Source: JAVHYG01 sp040390025 (lineage in GTDB: Bacteria > Pseudomonadota > Gammaproteobacteria > Diplorickettsiales > Diplorickettsiaceae). From it: DNA of 64,000 nucleotides. Where the stretch lies: contig JAZJZD010000002.1 of the NCBI GenBank assembly GCA_040390025.1, positions 1 through 64,000 of the forward strand, in the 5' to 3' direction. Of the stretch, positions 50,312-59,402 are shown one piece after another. The position numbers and the translations under genes are program-made. Numbering within the stretch: position 1 is the stretch's first letter; each line of letters begins with the position of its first letter. The notes below the pieces were generated by a model. That model was not told where the DNA came from, searched no databases, and saw only the letters and a list, made by a program, of their open reading frames with translations.

Positions 50312-52732
50312 CTAAATATCTAAGTTATTTGCATCTATTGCATTTTTTTGAATAAAGTCACGGCGCGGCTCAACTTGATCGCCCATTAAAGTAGTAAAAA
50401 TTTGATCAGCAGTAATAGCATCTTCAATAGTTACACGTAATAAGCGACGTGTATTGGGGTCCATTGTGGTTTCCCATAATTGATTAGGATTCATTTCTCC
50501 TAAGCCTTTATATCGTTGTATTGCTTGTCCCCGTCTTGCTTCGGCGAGTAGCCATTCATACGCCTCTTGGAAGTTTTTTACTAACTCTTTCTTCTCTCCT
50601 CGTTGAATAGTAGCGCCTGAGCCAATCAAGTCACTGAGTTGACTAGCCATATTTAATAAGCATTGAAATTCAGAGGTATCGAAGAATTCATAAGAGAATT
50701 TATAACTTGTCTCAGCACCATGTGAGGCTGCTTTTATTAAGGGTAAAAAGACTTGTCGCTCTGTATTTTCATACAATGAAATTTCATATTGAATTGCTTC
50801 ATGGTTAGTAGTTTTGTGTAATATGTTCTCCCAGCGTTTGACCCAACTTAGCATAGTTGTTTCATTTTTAAGTTGTTCTGTTGATAAGGGCGGGAGATCA
50901 AGCAGTGCTTGTAGGGTATCTATAGGGTAACGTCGCGATAAATGACGTATAATTGTTTGCGCTTTACGATAATCCATGACCAGTTTTTCTAAGCCAATAC
51001 CTTGAATAGGCAATCCATCTGCTTGTGGATATAAAGCGGCATCTTGAAGTGCTGCCTGAATGAGATAACTTTGTAAGGCATCATCATCTTTTAAATATTG
51101 TTCTTGCTTTCCTTTCTTTATTTTATAAAGAGGAGGTTGTGCAATATAAATATTTCCACGTTGGAGTAGTTCGGGCATTTGCCGATAAAAGAGAGTGAGT
51201 AATAAAGTGCGTATATGTGAACCATCTACGTCCGCGTCGGTCATGATGATAATACGGTGATAACGCAATTTATCAGGTTTGTATTCTTCTTTACCAATTC
51301 CACATCCAAGTGCGGTTATCAATGTTCCAACTTCTTCTGAAGATAGCATTTTATCAAAGCGCGCTTTTTCTACGTTAAGAATTTTACCCTTTAGCGGAAG
51401 GATAGCTTGATAACGACGATTTCGGCCTTGTTTAGCGGAGCCACCAGCGGAGTCTCCTTCGACAATAAATAATTCGCAGAGTGCAGGATCAGTTTCTTGG
51501 CAATCAGCTAGTTTTCCCGGTAAATCAGCAATATCTAAAGCAGTTTTTCGACGAGTCATTTCTCGTGCTTTACGAGCAGCTTCACGCGCACGTGCTGCAT
51601 CGATTATTTTCATGACAATTGCTTTTGCATCTTGTGGCGTTTCTAATAAAAACTCTTCGAGCTTTTCAGAAACCAGTGCTTCAACGACACCTTTTACTTC
51701 CGAAGAAACTAATTTATCCTTGGTTTGTGAAGAGAATTTAGGATCAGGTACTTTAACGGATAAAACAGCGGTAAGTCCTTCGCGGGTATCATCTCCGCTT
51801 GTAGCAATTTTTAATTTTTTACTGCTGGTTTCACGATCAATGTAAGTATTTAGAGTGCGCGTTAATGCACTACGAAAACCGGCAAGATGGGTTCCGCCAT
51901 CGCGTTGCGAGATGTTATTGGTAAAACACAAAATATTTTCTTGGAAACTATCGTTCCATTGTAGAGCAACTTCTACCGTTATCTCGTCACGTTCAGCCGT
52001 AAAATAAAAGGGTTGCTTATGTACGAGCGTTTTATTTTGATTAAGATATTCAACAAACGCTTTAATACCACCGATATATTTAAGTTCAATTCCTTCATTA
52101 CTACGTTCATCATTAAGGTTGATGGCAACGCCAGAATTTAAAAATGATAATTCACGTAAGCGTTTAAGTAGAATATCGTAGTGGAATTCGTTGTTGTGCT
52201 GAAAGATAGCTTTACTAGGCCAGAAGCGGACCTCAGTGCCCCTTTCTTGGGTTTCGCCTGCTATAGCGAGTGGTTCGGTAGGTTCGCCTAATAAGTAAGT
52301 TTGTTCATAGACTTTATTATTACGCCGAATAGTGAGCTTTAATTTCTCCGATAGCGCATTAACGACCGAAACACCCACGCCATGCAAACCACCAGATACT
52401 TTATAGGAGTTATTGTCGAATTTTCCTCCGGCATGTAGTACCGTCATGATAACTTCAGCGGCGGAGCGACCTTCTTCGGGGTGAATATCGACTGGAATAC
52501 CGCGTCCGTTATCTTTGACTGTCACTGAATTGTCACTGTGGAGGATAACGTCGATTTGAGTGCAATGACCCGCTAAGGACTCATCAATAGAGTTGTCGAC
52601 CACCTCAAAAACCATATGGTGTAAACCTGTTCCATCATCGGTATCACCGATATACATACCCGGTCGTTTTCGAACAGCATCCAGACCTTTTAGGACTTTA
52701 ATACTGGAAGAGTCATAGTTGGGCTTTGGCAT
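50312..52732 (-). CDS. gyrB: DNA gyrase subunit B
   Basis: ATPase subunit of gyrase, introducing negative supercoils. The start chosen is ATG 52732 (806 residues, MPKPNYDSSSIKVLKGLDA), preceded by GGTGGA. An upstream extension to TTG 52879 would add 49 residues with no ribosome site and no family match. The GHKL motif is EVVDNSIDES, the TOPRIM motif EGDSAGG, and MTDADVDGSHIRT carries the metal aspartates. The roughly 170-residue insert of gammaproteobacterial GyrB and the tail RYKGLGEMNP are present. It is not next to dnaA, dnaN or recF as in most bacteria. Confidence 0.96.
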   Translation of the reverse strand: MPKPNYDSSSIKVLKGLDAVRKRPGMYIGDTDDGTGLHHMVFEVVDNSIDESLAGHCTQIDVILHSDNSVTVKDNGRGIPVDIHPEEGRSAAEVIMTVLHAGGKFDNNSYKVSGGLHGVGVSVVNALSEKLKLTIRRNNKVYEQTYLLGEPTEPLAIAGETQERGTEVRFWPSKAIFQHNNEFHYDILLKRLRELSFLNSGVAINLNDERSNEGIELKYIGGIKAFVEYLNQNKTLVHKQPFYFTAERDEITVEVALQWNDSFQENILCFTNNISQRDGGTHLAGFRSALTRTLNTYIDRETSSKKLKIATSGDDTREGLTAVLSVKVPDPKFSSQTKDKLVSSEVKGVVEALVSEKLEEFLLETPQDAKAIVMKIIDAARAREAARKAREMTRRKTALDIADLPGKLADCQETDPALCELFIVEGDSAGGSAKQGRNRRYQAILPLKGKILNVEKARFDKMLSSEEVGTLITALGCGIGKEEYKPDKLRYHRIIIMTDADVDGSHIRTLLLTLFYRQMPELLQRGNIYIAQPPLYKIKKGKQEQYLKDDDALQSYLIQAALQDAALYPQADGLPIQGIGLEKLVMDYRKAQTIIRHLSRRYPIDTLQALLDLPPLSTEQLKNETTMLSWVKRWENILHKTTNHEAIQYEISLYENTERQVFLPLIKAASHGAETSYKFSYEFFDTSEFQCLLNMASQLSDLIGSGATIQRGEKKELVKNFQEAYEWLLAEARRGQAIQRYKGLGEMNPNQLWETTMDPNTRRLLRVTIEDAITADQIFTTLMGDQVEPRRDFIQKNAIDANNLDI

Positions 52733-53009
52733 GTTAGATCCACCATTTAGGCTTAGGCTTTCCTTACTAGAATTCAGCTCAGAATCGAGCGGATTTTCTA
52801 CTATAGGAACAGCTTCAAACTCTGCGCTAGACAAGGTATTTCCCCCGGAAATTTGATTTTTAATCGACATACGTGACAAGTTGAAAACTAAAAATTATAC
52901 CATAAATTACCCTATTTAGCCGCTTTTAGCTGAATAGCAGGCTTGTTGAAGCCTGAGGTTTTCAAGTCAGAGGCCAGCGCCAACAAGCGATGCTTACCTT
53001 TTATATTTA

Positions 53010-53038
53010 TTGACAGAAAAATCACTTGCCGCGATACT
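53010..53038 (+). promoter_or_regulatory. strong sigma-70-type promoter of alaS
   Basis: TTGACA (53010-53015, perfect consensus) and GATACT (53033-53038) are separated by 17 bases. The predicted start point near 53045 is about 20 bases before the alaS ATG at 53066. This short leader excludes the longer open frame that begins at 52943 as the real protein start. Confidence 0.75.
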
Positions 53039-53065
53039 CTTGGCTTTTGTTTTAAAGAGCCTGAT

Positions 53066-55681
53066 ATGAATAGCAATGCGCTACGCAAACTCTTTCTCAG
53101 TTATTTTGCAGAACAAGGCCATACGATAGTCCCCTCTGCCTCCTTAGTTCCAGCGCATGATCCTAGTTTATTATTTACTAATGCGGGCATGGTGCCCTTT
53201 AAGGACGTTTTTTTAGGTCTAGAAAAACGCCCTTATTTGCGAGCCGTTAGCGTTCAGCGCTGTATGCGGGCGGGGGGGAAACATAATGATCTTGAAAATG
53301 TGGGTTATACCGCAAGACACCATACCTTCTTTGAAATGCTTGGCAACTTTAGTTTCGGTGACTATTTCAAACGCGAAGCCATTCAATATAGCTGGAAGTT
53401 TTTGACAGGAAACTTAAAGCTTCCTCCGGAAAAGCTGTGGATTACGGTTTTTGAAGAAGATGATGAGGCTGCTAAGATTTGGTTAGATGAGATTAAGGTC
53501 GATCCTACGCGTTTTTCACGTTGCGGAGCGAGTGATAATTTTTGGGCGATGGGAGATACAGGTCCCTGTGGTCCTTGTTCTGAGATTTTTTATGACCATG
53601 GTCCTAGTATTCAGGGAGGGCCTCCGGGTAGCCCTACAGCAGATGGCGATCGCTATGTTGAAATCTGGAATTTAGTTTTTATGCAATACCAGCGTTCTGC
53701 CGAGGGAGCGCTAAGCCCGCTACCTAAACCTTCTGTGGATACTGGAATGGGTTTAGAACGCTTAGCTGCAGTAATGCAAGGCGTTACTAATAACTATGAT
53801 ACCGATCTCTTTCAACCACTTATTAGCGCTGTTGCCGAGAAGGCCGAGGTGGACGATTTTACAAATACCTCTTTACGTGTGATTGCTGATCATATTCGTT
53901 CTTGTGCTTTTTTAATTTCTGATGGGATACTACCTGGAAATGAGGGACGTTCTTATGTATTGCGCCGAATTATGCGTCGTGCTATTCGGCATGGCCATAA
54001 AATAGGTTTGGATAGACCTTTCTTTTATGAGCTGGTGAAACCATTAGTGAAAAAAATGCACGAGGCATATCCTGAATTAGCTAAAAAACAAAAGTTTATT
54101 GAAAAAATAATACATCAAGAAGAGGAACAATTTGCACGGACGTTGACACATGGTATGAAATTACTTGAACAAGAAATTCTTAAATTAAAGGGTAAAAAGC
54201 AGTTTTCAGGTAAAGTGCTTTTCCGTCTATACGATACTTATGGATTTCCTGTAGATTTAACGGCTGATGTGGCAAGGGAGCATGGTTTAGTAGCCGATAT
54301 GTTGGGCTTTGAATCTGAAATGGAGCGCCAGCGTAAGCAATCAAAAGCAGCCAGTCAATTTGTTACAACACATACGCACGCATTAAGTGGTAAATCAGCT
54401 ACTGAATTTACTGGTTATGAAGCGCTATCACAAGAAAACGTAGCAATTATTGACTTACTCAAAGGAAATGAGTTTGTTGAGGAGCTATCCGAAGGTGATG
54501 AAGGACAAGTTGTTTTGTTTAAAACACCTTTTTATGCAGAAAGTGGTGGTCAAATAGGAGATACTGGGGAATTTATCACTGAAGACAGCGAGTTTTTAGT
54601 GACACATACAGCAAAAGAAGGAAATATTATTCTGCATCGCGGGCGATTGTTAAAGGGAATTTTAAAGCGAGGAGATAAGGTGACTGCAAAAGTGGATACT
54701 GCAAAACGACGCGCGGTTACCTTAAATCATTCTGCAACACATTTACTGCATGCAGCGTTACGGCAGGTTTTAGGTGAACATGTTGTGCAAAAAGGCTCTT
54801 TAGTGCAACCCGAACGTTTACGTTTTGATTTTTCCCATGCTAAGCAATTAAGCTTAGAAACGTTAAAATTGGTGGAAGACCTCGTCAATGAGCAGATTCG
54901 TGCAAATTGGCCTGTCCAGACTGAGGTTATGCCAACAGAGAAAGCAAAACAGGCTGGAGCGGTTGCTATTTTTGGTGAAAAATATGGAGATTCTGTGCGT
55001 GTATTGACGATGGGTGATTTTTCAAAAGAGCTTTGTGGCGGGACTCATGTTTCGCGTACAGGTGATATTGGCTTATTTAAAATTATTGAAGAAACAGGAA
55101 TTGCTGCAGGTACGCGTCGTATCGAAGCAGTAACAGGACAATATGCATTAGACTGGGTTATGCTTTTAGAAGGGCAAATTAAACAACTTGCTGTTCTTTT
55201 CAAAGTGCCTCAAGCTAATTTACTAAAAAAAGTGCAAAGTGAGATAGATGCGAAAAAATCCTTACAAGAGCAGATTAAAGCATTACAGCGATCGATCATG
55301 AGTATGATGAGCGATGAGTTAATTTCTCAAGCCATAGAGACGCACGGTATTCATTTATTAATGACGGAAATTAATGGCGTTGATGTTTCGGGGCTACGTT
55401 ATTTATTGGATCATCTGAAGGATAAATTGAAACGTGCCGTCATAATTTTGGCAAGTAACGAACAGGGACGTATACAGCTTATGATAGGTGTGGCTAAGGA
55501 GCTTACCGATCAAATTAAAGCGAATGAACTGGCTAATGAACTAGCTCAATTAATTGATGGAAAAGGGGGCGGGCGACCTGATTTTGCCCAAGCTGGCGGA
55601 GATAAAGCAGAAGGTTTGGAGAAAGCTTTTAAAAATGCAAAAAATTGGGTTGAGGCGCGTCTAAATGGCAACTATGCTTAA
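53066..55681 (+). CDS. alaS: alanyl-tRNA synthetase
   Basis: Charges tRNA-Ala and edits mischarged Ser and Gly. The start at 53066 gives 871 residues beginning MNSNALRKLFLSYFAEQGH, close to E. coli AlaS (876). Motif 1 region is DPSLLFTNAGMVPFKDVFLG, then the editing-domain zinc site HSATHLLHAALR and CGGTHVSRTGDIG, and the C-Ala tail GGKGGGRPDFAQAGG (here DGKGGGRPDFAQAGG). The ribosome site is AAAGAG. It is followed by lysC after 30 bases. Confidence 0.97.
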   Translation: MNSNALRKLFLSYFAEQGHTIVPSASLVPAHDPSLLFTNAGMVPFKDVFLGLEKRPYLRAVSVQRCMRAGGKHNDLENVGYTARHHTFFEMLGNFSFGDYFKREAIQYSWKFLTGNLKLPPEKLWITVFEEDDEAAKIWLDEIKVDPTRFSRCGASDNFWAMGDTGPCGPCSEIFYDHGPSIQGGPPGSPTADGDRYVEIWNLVFMQYQRSAEGALSPLPKPSVDTGMGLERLAAVMQGVTNNYDTDLFQPLISAVAEKAEVDDFTNTSLRVIADHIRSCAFLISDGILPGNEGRSYVLRRIMRRAIRHGHKIGLDRPFFYELVKPLVKKMHEAYPELAKKQKFIEKIIHQEEEQFARTLTHGMKLLEQEILKLKGKKQFSGKVLFRLYDTYGFPVDLTADVAREHGLVADMLGFESEMERQRKQSKAASQFVTTHTHALSGKSATEFTGYEALSQENVAIIDLLKGNEFVEELSEGDEGQVVLFKTPFYAESGGQIGDTGEFITEDSEFLVTHTAKEGNIILHRGRLLKGILKRGDKVTAKVDTAKRRAVTLNHSATHLLHAALRQVLGEHVVQKGSLVQPERLRFDFSHAKQLSLETLKLVEDLVNEQIRANWPVQTEVMPTEKAKQAGAVAIFGEKYGDSVRVLTMGDFSKELCGGTHVSRTGDIGLFKIIEETGIAAGTRRIEAVTGQYALDWVMLLEGQIKQLAVLFKVPQANLLKKVQSEIDAKKSLQEQIKALQRSIMSMMSDELISQAIETHGIHLLMTEINGVDVSGLRYLLDHLKDKLKRAVIILASNEQGRIQLMIGVAKELTDQIKANELANELAQLIDGKGGGRPDFAQAGGDKAEGLEKAFKNAKNWVEARLNGNYA

Positions 55682-55711
55682 ATTGAATAACACTTTATAG
55701 ATAATACCAAA

Positions 55712-56935
55712 ATGGCTTTAATTGTACAAAAATTTGGCGGTAGCTCGGTTGGAAATATCGATAAAATTCAACACGTGGCCAATAAAATTATCGAAACACG
55801 GGCGCAGGGCCATGATTTGGCTGTGGTTGTTTCTGCCATGGAAGGAGAAACTAATCGACTCATTGCGTTGGCTAAAACTTTAAACGAACAACCCGATGCA
55901 AGAGAGTATGATTTATTACTTGCTACGGGAGAACAAGCCGCAACTGCTTTATTAGCCATGGCTTTGCTGGCACAAGGATGTCCAGCACGATCCTATAATG
56001 GTTTCCATGTTCCTATTTATACAGATAACCATCATAAAAAAGCGCGTATTTTAAATATTGAAGAAAAAGTCATACGAAATGATATTGAAGCCGGTAGAGT
56101 CCCTATCATTGCTGGTTTTCAGGGAATTTCCGCTGAGGGGAACATGACTACCTTAGGACGAGGTGGATCAGATACCACCGCCACTGCTTTAGCGGCTATT
56201 TTAAAAGCAGATGAGTGTCAGATTTATACCGATGTTGATGGTATTTATACCGCTGACCCGCATGTTGTTTCAAAAGCAAAGCGGCTTGATAAGATTAGTT
56301 TTAATGAAATGACGGAATTTGCTCGAGCAGGTGCAAAAGTAGTGCAGCATCGTGCTGTAGAGCTTGCAAGTAAGTATCATGTTCCACTTAGAGTATTGTC
56401 TAGTTTTCGAAAAGGAACAGGTACTTTAATCCAGTCTAATGAAGAAGTTGGAATTGAACAAGCGAGCATTACTGGAGTTACGGCGAGTCGGCAGGAATCA
56501 AAAATAACGGTACAGGGATTAGCATGGCAAAAAAACGCCTTAGCTAAATTTTTTTCTTTGTTTAAGGAAGCGCGTATCGAAATCGATATGCTAATGCAGC
56601 AGTTTACTTCCGAAACACAACGTATGGACATCACGTTTACTTTAGCAAGAGCAGACTATCGGCGTGCAGAACACTTGCTTCAAACGTTGATTAAAGAAGG
56701 ATATGCTCAAACCATGACAGGTGTTGGGGAGGTAGCAAAGCTTTCTATTGTGGGTATAGGATTGCACTCCCATCCTGGAATTATGCACACTTTGTTTGAG
56801 GCATTAGGTACGGCAGGGATTAATATAATTTTGGCTTTATCGTCGGCATTAAGAATTTCCTTAGTAGTTGATGAATCCCAGGTAGTGCGTGGGGTGCAGG
56901 TTTTGCATCATGCGTTCGATTTAGGGAAAAAATAA
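55712..56935 (+). CDS. lysC: aspartate kinase
   Basis: First enzyme of the aspartate pathway to lysine/diaminopimelate, threonine and methionine. It has 407 residues, the single-function LysC alpha type. It begins MALIVQKFGGSSVG, has the RGGSDTTATALAA aspartate-binding stretch near 150, and two C-terminal ACT domains (ASITGVTASRQESKITVQG, LSIVGIGLHSHPGIM) that bind lysine/threonine for feedback control. Diaminopimelate demand fits the peptidoglycan genes of the window. Between alaS and csrA, as also seen in several gammaproteobacteria. Confidence 0.96.
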   Translation: MALIVQKFGGSSVGNIDKIQHVANKIIETRAQGHDLAVVVSAMEGETNRLIALAKTLNEQPDAREYDLLLATGEQAATALLAMALLAQGCPARSYNGFHVPIYTDNHHKKARILNIEEKVIRNDIEAGRVPIIAGFQGISAEGNMTTLGRGGSDTTATALAAILKADECQIYTDVDGIYTADPHVVSKAKRLDKISFNEMTEFARAGAKVVQHRAVELASKYHVPLRVLSSFRKGTGTLIQSNEEVGIEQASITGVTASRQESKITVQGLAWQKNALAKFFSLFKEARIEIDMLMQQFTSETQRMDITFTLARADYRRAEHLLQTLIKEGYAQTMTGVGEVAKLSIVGIGLHSHPGIMHTLFEALGTAGINIILALSSALRISLVVDESQVVRGVQVLHHAFDLGKK

Positions 56936-57129
56936 AGATGAATTAGGTAAAAAGGGTTTCGTGTCTACTTAAAAATCAAATGAAGGGGGGATTTAAGAAG
57001 GATTTAGTCAGGGGGGGGTCCGTCTTATTTTTTTTCGAAAATCGCAGTATTCTTCGTATTTTATTAAGTTTTCCTTAAGGTTTTGTTAGTAGACTAGCTG
57101 CGCGAATATCTATATGTATAGATTATACC

Positions 57130-57149
57130 TTTTTTTGTTAACAAAAAAA
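57130..57149. promoter_or_regulatory. 20-bp perfect palindrome upstream of csrA
   Basis: Seven T, then GTTAAC, then seven A: a perfect palindrome of 20 bases about 60 bases before the csrA start. It could be a bidirectional transcription stop, a DNA-bending A-tract or an operator. The lysC-csrA gap (273 bases) also holds G runs of six and eight at about 56985 and 57012, and no gene. Confidence 0.45.
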
Positions 57150-57208
57150 TTGATTAGGTAAACATATAGAGGTCGATTAAATGAGTCAACTAAAGGAGAA
57201 TCATAAAG

Positions 57209-57427
57209 ATGCTTATTTTGACACGGCGTATTGGAGAAACACTTATCATTGGCGACGATGTTAAGGTAACGGTATTGGGTATTAAAGGACATCAAGTGAG
57301 ATTAGGTATTGATGCACCCAAAGAAGTTTCTGTTCATCGTGAAGAAATCTATCAACGTATTCAACAAGAAAAACAAAAACAAGAAGGGCACGTTGACGAA
57401 GATTTAGATGAAGAAGATAAAGACTAA
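57209..57427 (+). CDS. csrA: carbon storage regulator CsrA
   Basis: Post-transcriptional regulator that binds GGA motifs in mRNA leaders and controls the switch between growth states and virulence in Legionellales. It has 72 residues. MLILTRRIGETLIIGDDVKV, VLGIKGHQVRLGIDAPKEVSVHREEIY contain the conserved Arg44-equivalent RNA-binding face. The C-terminal tail is acidic (DEDLDEEDKD), unlike E. coli. Ribosome site AAGGAG. The position between alaS/lysC and tRNA-Ser is the conserved gammaproteobacterial one. Its AAGGAG region could allow self-control, which is inference. Confidence 0.97.
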   Translation: MLILTRRIGETLIIGDDVKVTVLGIKGHQVRLGIDAPKEVSVHREEIYQRIQQEKQKQEGHVDEDLDEEDKD

Positions 57428-57487
57428 ACGCTAATATGACTATTTTATAAAGCGTATGGTAGTGCTATACTCGCCACCCTCAATCTA

Positions 57488-57579
57488 GGAGAGATGGCCG
57501 AGAGGCTGAAGGCGCTCCCCTGCTAAGGGAGTATGGGCTTTAAATCCCATCGAGGGTTCGAATCCCTCTCTCTCCGCCA
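57488..57579 (+). tRNA. tRNA-Ser (GCT)
   Basis: A 92-base class II tRNA. The acceptor GGAGAGA pairs with TCTCTCC, followed by G and an encoded CCA (57577-57579). The anticodon loop CTGCTAA carries GCT at 57522-57524, reading AGC/AGU. The long variable arm (TATGGGCTTTAAATCCCATC) is typical of serine. Confidence 0.96.
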
Positions 57580-57587
57580 GGCTTAAA

Positions 57588-57629
57588 GCGCCCATAGCTT
57601 AGCTTGGATAGCGTACGGGCATATGAATC
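57588..57629 (+). pseudogene. decayed tRNA-Arg remnant
   Basis: GCGCCCATAGCTTAGCTTGG followed by ATAGCGTACGGGC resembles the 5' half of a tRNA-Arg (GCGCCCGTAGCTCAGCTGG, ATAGAGTAC) with several substitutions and a lost base in the D-stem/anticodon junction. The anticodon loop, variable region, T arm and 3' acceptor are missing. Its place nine bases after tRNA-Ser matches the serV-argV order of enterobacteria, so it is probably the relic of that gene. Confidence 0.55.
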
Positions 57630-57868
57630 TAGTATGTAATTTAAAACCGTTAATAATCAAACGCTTACGCTACATTACAAAATTACTTATTTGCTTAAAA
57701 CTGCGTTAATTTTAATACACCGGATCTTGAACTAGTACAATTCTGGCATATCGGATTTTAACTATAATAAGCTAGCTATATCAGGCAGACTCAGTAACTA
57801 GGCGGTACAGTATTCATCCCATTTATCAGAAATTATGATGTACCGTAAAAGGTAATCGTAACGGTAAA

Positions 57869-59248
57869 TTATGGTTTATTATGAATATAAGTATAGGTGG
57901 TTGGCTTCTGCGGAGGGTCATTAATTTCAAAAAGCATACATCGTGCAAATCTTCGCGGGGTCATTTTTCCGTTTTTTCCATTTTGATCAAGGTTTGCTTT
58001 ATGTTTAATAAGTAAAGAAATAGCTTCTTCATTTCCATATTCTATGGCGGTTATTAATGGTAGCTTAATATCCAATTCTTTGCTTTCTAGGTTAGGATTA
58101 ACGCCAAATATTAATAAAAGTTCAGTCAAACTATTATTTTTATTTTTTATTGCTTTGTCTAATAAAATAAGTAATTCAAGCGCTGATAATTTATCCTTAA
58201 TTTGATTGAAGTAAAAGCATGAAATTAGCAAGTTTTGGTGAGCCAATGCGAGAAGTAAAGTATCAAAAGTTATTTCTTTAATAGTAAGCATTCCCTCTTT
58301 TTCTAAAAAGAAAAGTAATTCACCATTTGTATAAGCGAGAATAGTTTTTATTATTTTGTCGGCATTTTCAGAGAAAATTTTTCTATTAAAGTTAAGTAAG
58401 TTGTTAAACTGTAGATTCGGCTGCATTAATTGCATAACTAAGTTTCCTAATTCTCCTCCTATTGCCTTAAAACCCGTTCTATCTGTTTTTTCTTCCAACG
58501 CTGTTTGATTATTAGTAAAAAAAGACAGACCTCTTTGCTTGTATCGTTTGGCTTTATATAAAATTACTTTATTCAATTTTTTGTTATTGTATTTATTTGG
58601 TTTAGTATTTTCAGCGACAGCTTGTTCTAGAGACTGATTACGCTTGTTTATTATTTCTTTTTTTAAATAACTCGGTAAATTTTGAAATCGATACAAATCT
58701 TGACTAGGCTTGAAAATAAAAGCGAGTGAGGCGGGACAGTTTTTTTCATCAAAAAAAATAGTGGTGTCAGAATTATTTTTATTATTGGCAAGCAAATCTT
58801 GCCAGTGCTTATCACGATTTGATAAACGAAAAACGTGGTTAAGGGTAAAAAAAGCACAATTACTAAAATCCGTTTGTATTTTCATGCCGTTATAAGCAAA
58901 AATTTGAGTTTTAATTGAAAACGACTTTGGAATTATCGGAGGTAAATTCAATAAAACAGCAGCATCTAGAATAAAAAGATATAAGCAAGAATTTTTTATG
59001 AAGCAATCGATAGCTAACCAATGACCTGGGAATTGAACAGCGAGTTGGAATCGACTAGGAATAAGTTCAGAGGAAATATTTTTTTCCAGTAAAAAAAAGA
59101 AAATACTTAACTCAGACTCTTCATCTTTGGAATCTCCTGTCGAAAGAACAAAAATATTTAAATTCCGCCTATTTTTTTTTTCTTCGATCAGAAAAGCCAT
59201 TTCTTCAACGGATAAGAAAGATTCACTAAGATTAAACATTAGTACCAC
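57869..59248 (-). CDS. YopJ-like (CE-clan) catalytic domain plus ankyrin repeats, candidate effector
   Basis: 459 residues, no named family recognised. The N-terminal part shows a CE-clan layout: His76 in GHWLAID, Asp95 in LYLFILDAA (19 residues later, the spacing of the YopJ family His and acidic residue), then QTDFSNCAFFTL with Gln125 and nucleophile-like Cys131. YopJ-type enzymes are Ser/Thr/Lys acetyltransferases, while other CE members are deubiquitinases. The C-terminal part (about 355-430) contains two or three ankyrin-like repeats (SLTELLLIFGVNPNLES, AITAIEYGNEEAISLLIKHKANLDQNG-like). No signal peptide. AT-rich. It is likely a host-directed protein; motif matching only, not confirmed. 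Confidence 0.7.
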   Translation of the reverse strand: MVLMFNLSESFLSVEEMAFLIEEKKNRRNLNIFVLSTGDSKDEESELSIFFFLLEKNISSELIPSRFQLAVQFPGHWLAIDCFIKNSCLYLFILDAAVLLNLPPIIPKSFSIKTQIFAYNGMKIQTDFSNCAFFTLNHVFRLSNRDKHWQDLLANNKNNSDTTIFFDEKNCPASLAFIFKPSQDLYRFQNLPSYLKKEIINKRNQSLEQAVAENTKPNKYNNKKLNKVILYKAKRYKQRGLSFFTNNQTALEEKTDRTGFKAIGGELGNLVMQLMQPNLQFNNLLNFNRKIFSENADKIIKTILAYTNGELLFFLEKEGMLTIKEITFDTLLLALAHQNLLISCFYFNQIKDKLSALELLILLDKAIKNKNNSLTELLLIFGVNPNLESKELDIKLPLITAIEYGNEEAISLLIKHKANLDQNGKNGKMTPRRFARCMLFEINDPPQKPTTYTYIHNKP

Positions 59249-59402
59249 TTTTTAAAAAAAAAATAGTACTAAAAAAACATTAAAAAAATATGAAAGAAAA
59301 ATTAATTTAAACTTAAATGCAAATATTTAGCCAAATAAGATTTAAATATAATAAACGTATCTGATGTTGTTTAGCGGATTATCTGTTACTCGATTACTAG
59401 GG

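Noticed and set aside
52733..52879. N-terminal extension of GyrB by 49 residues
   Set aside because: It would need a TTG start without a ribosome site. The internal ATG has GGTGGA upstream and gives the normal GyrB length and N-terminus.
52943..53065. N-terminal extension of AlaS by 41 residues
   Set aside because: A near-consensus promoter (TTGACA, 17 bases, GATACT) lies inside this stretch, and the internal start matches other AlaS proteins.
57181..57264. Short upstream frame (ATG at 57181) overlapping the csrA start
   Set aside because: It reads 27 codons in another frame, has no ribosome site of its own, and the AAGGAG inside it belongs to csrA.
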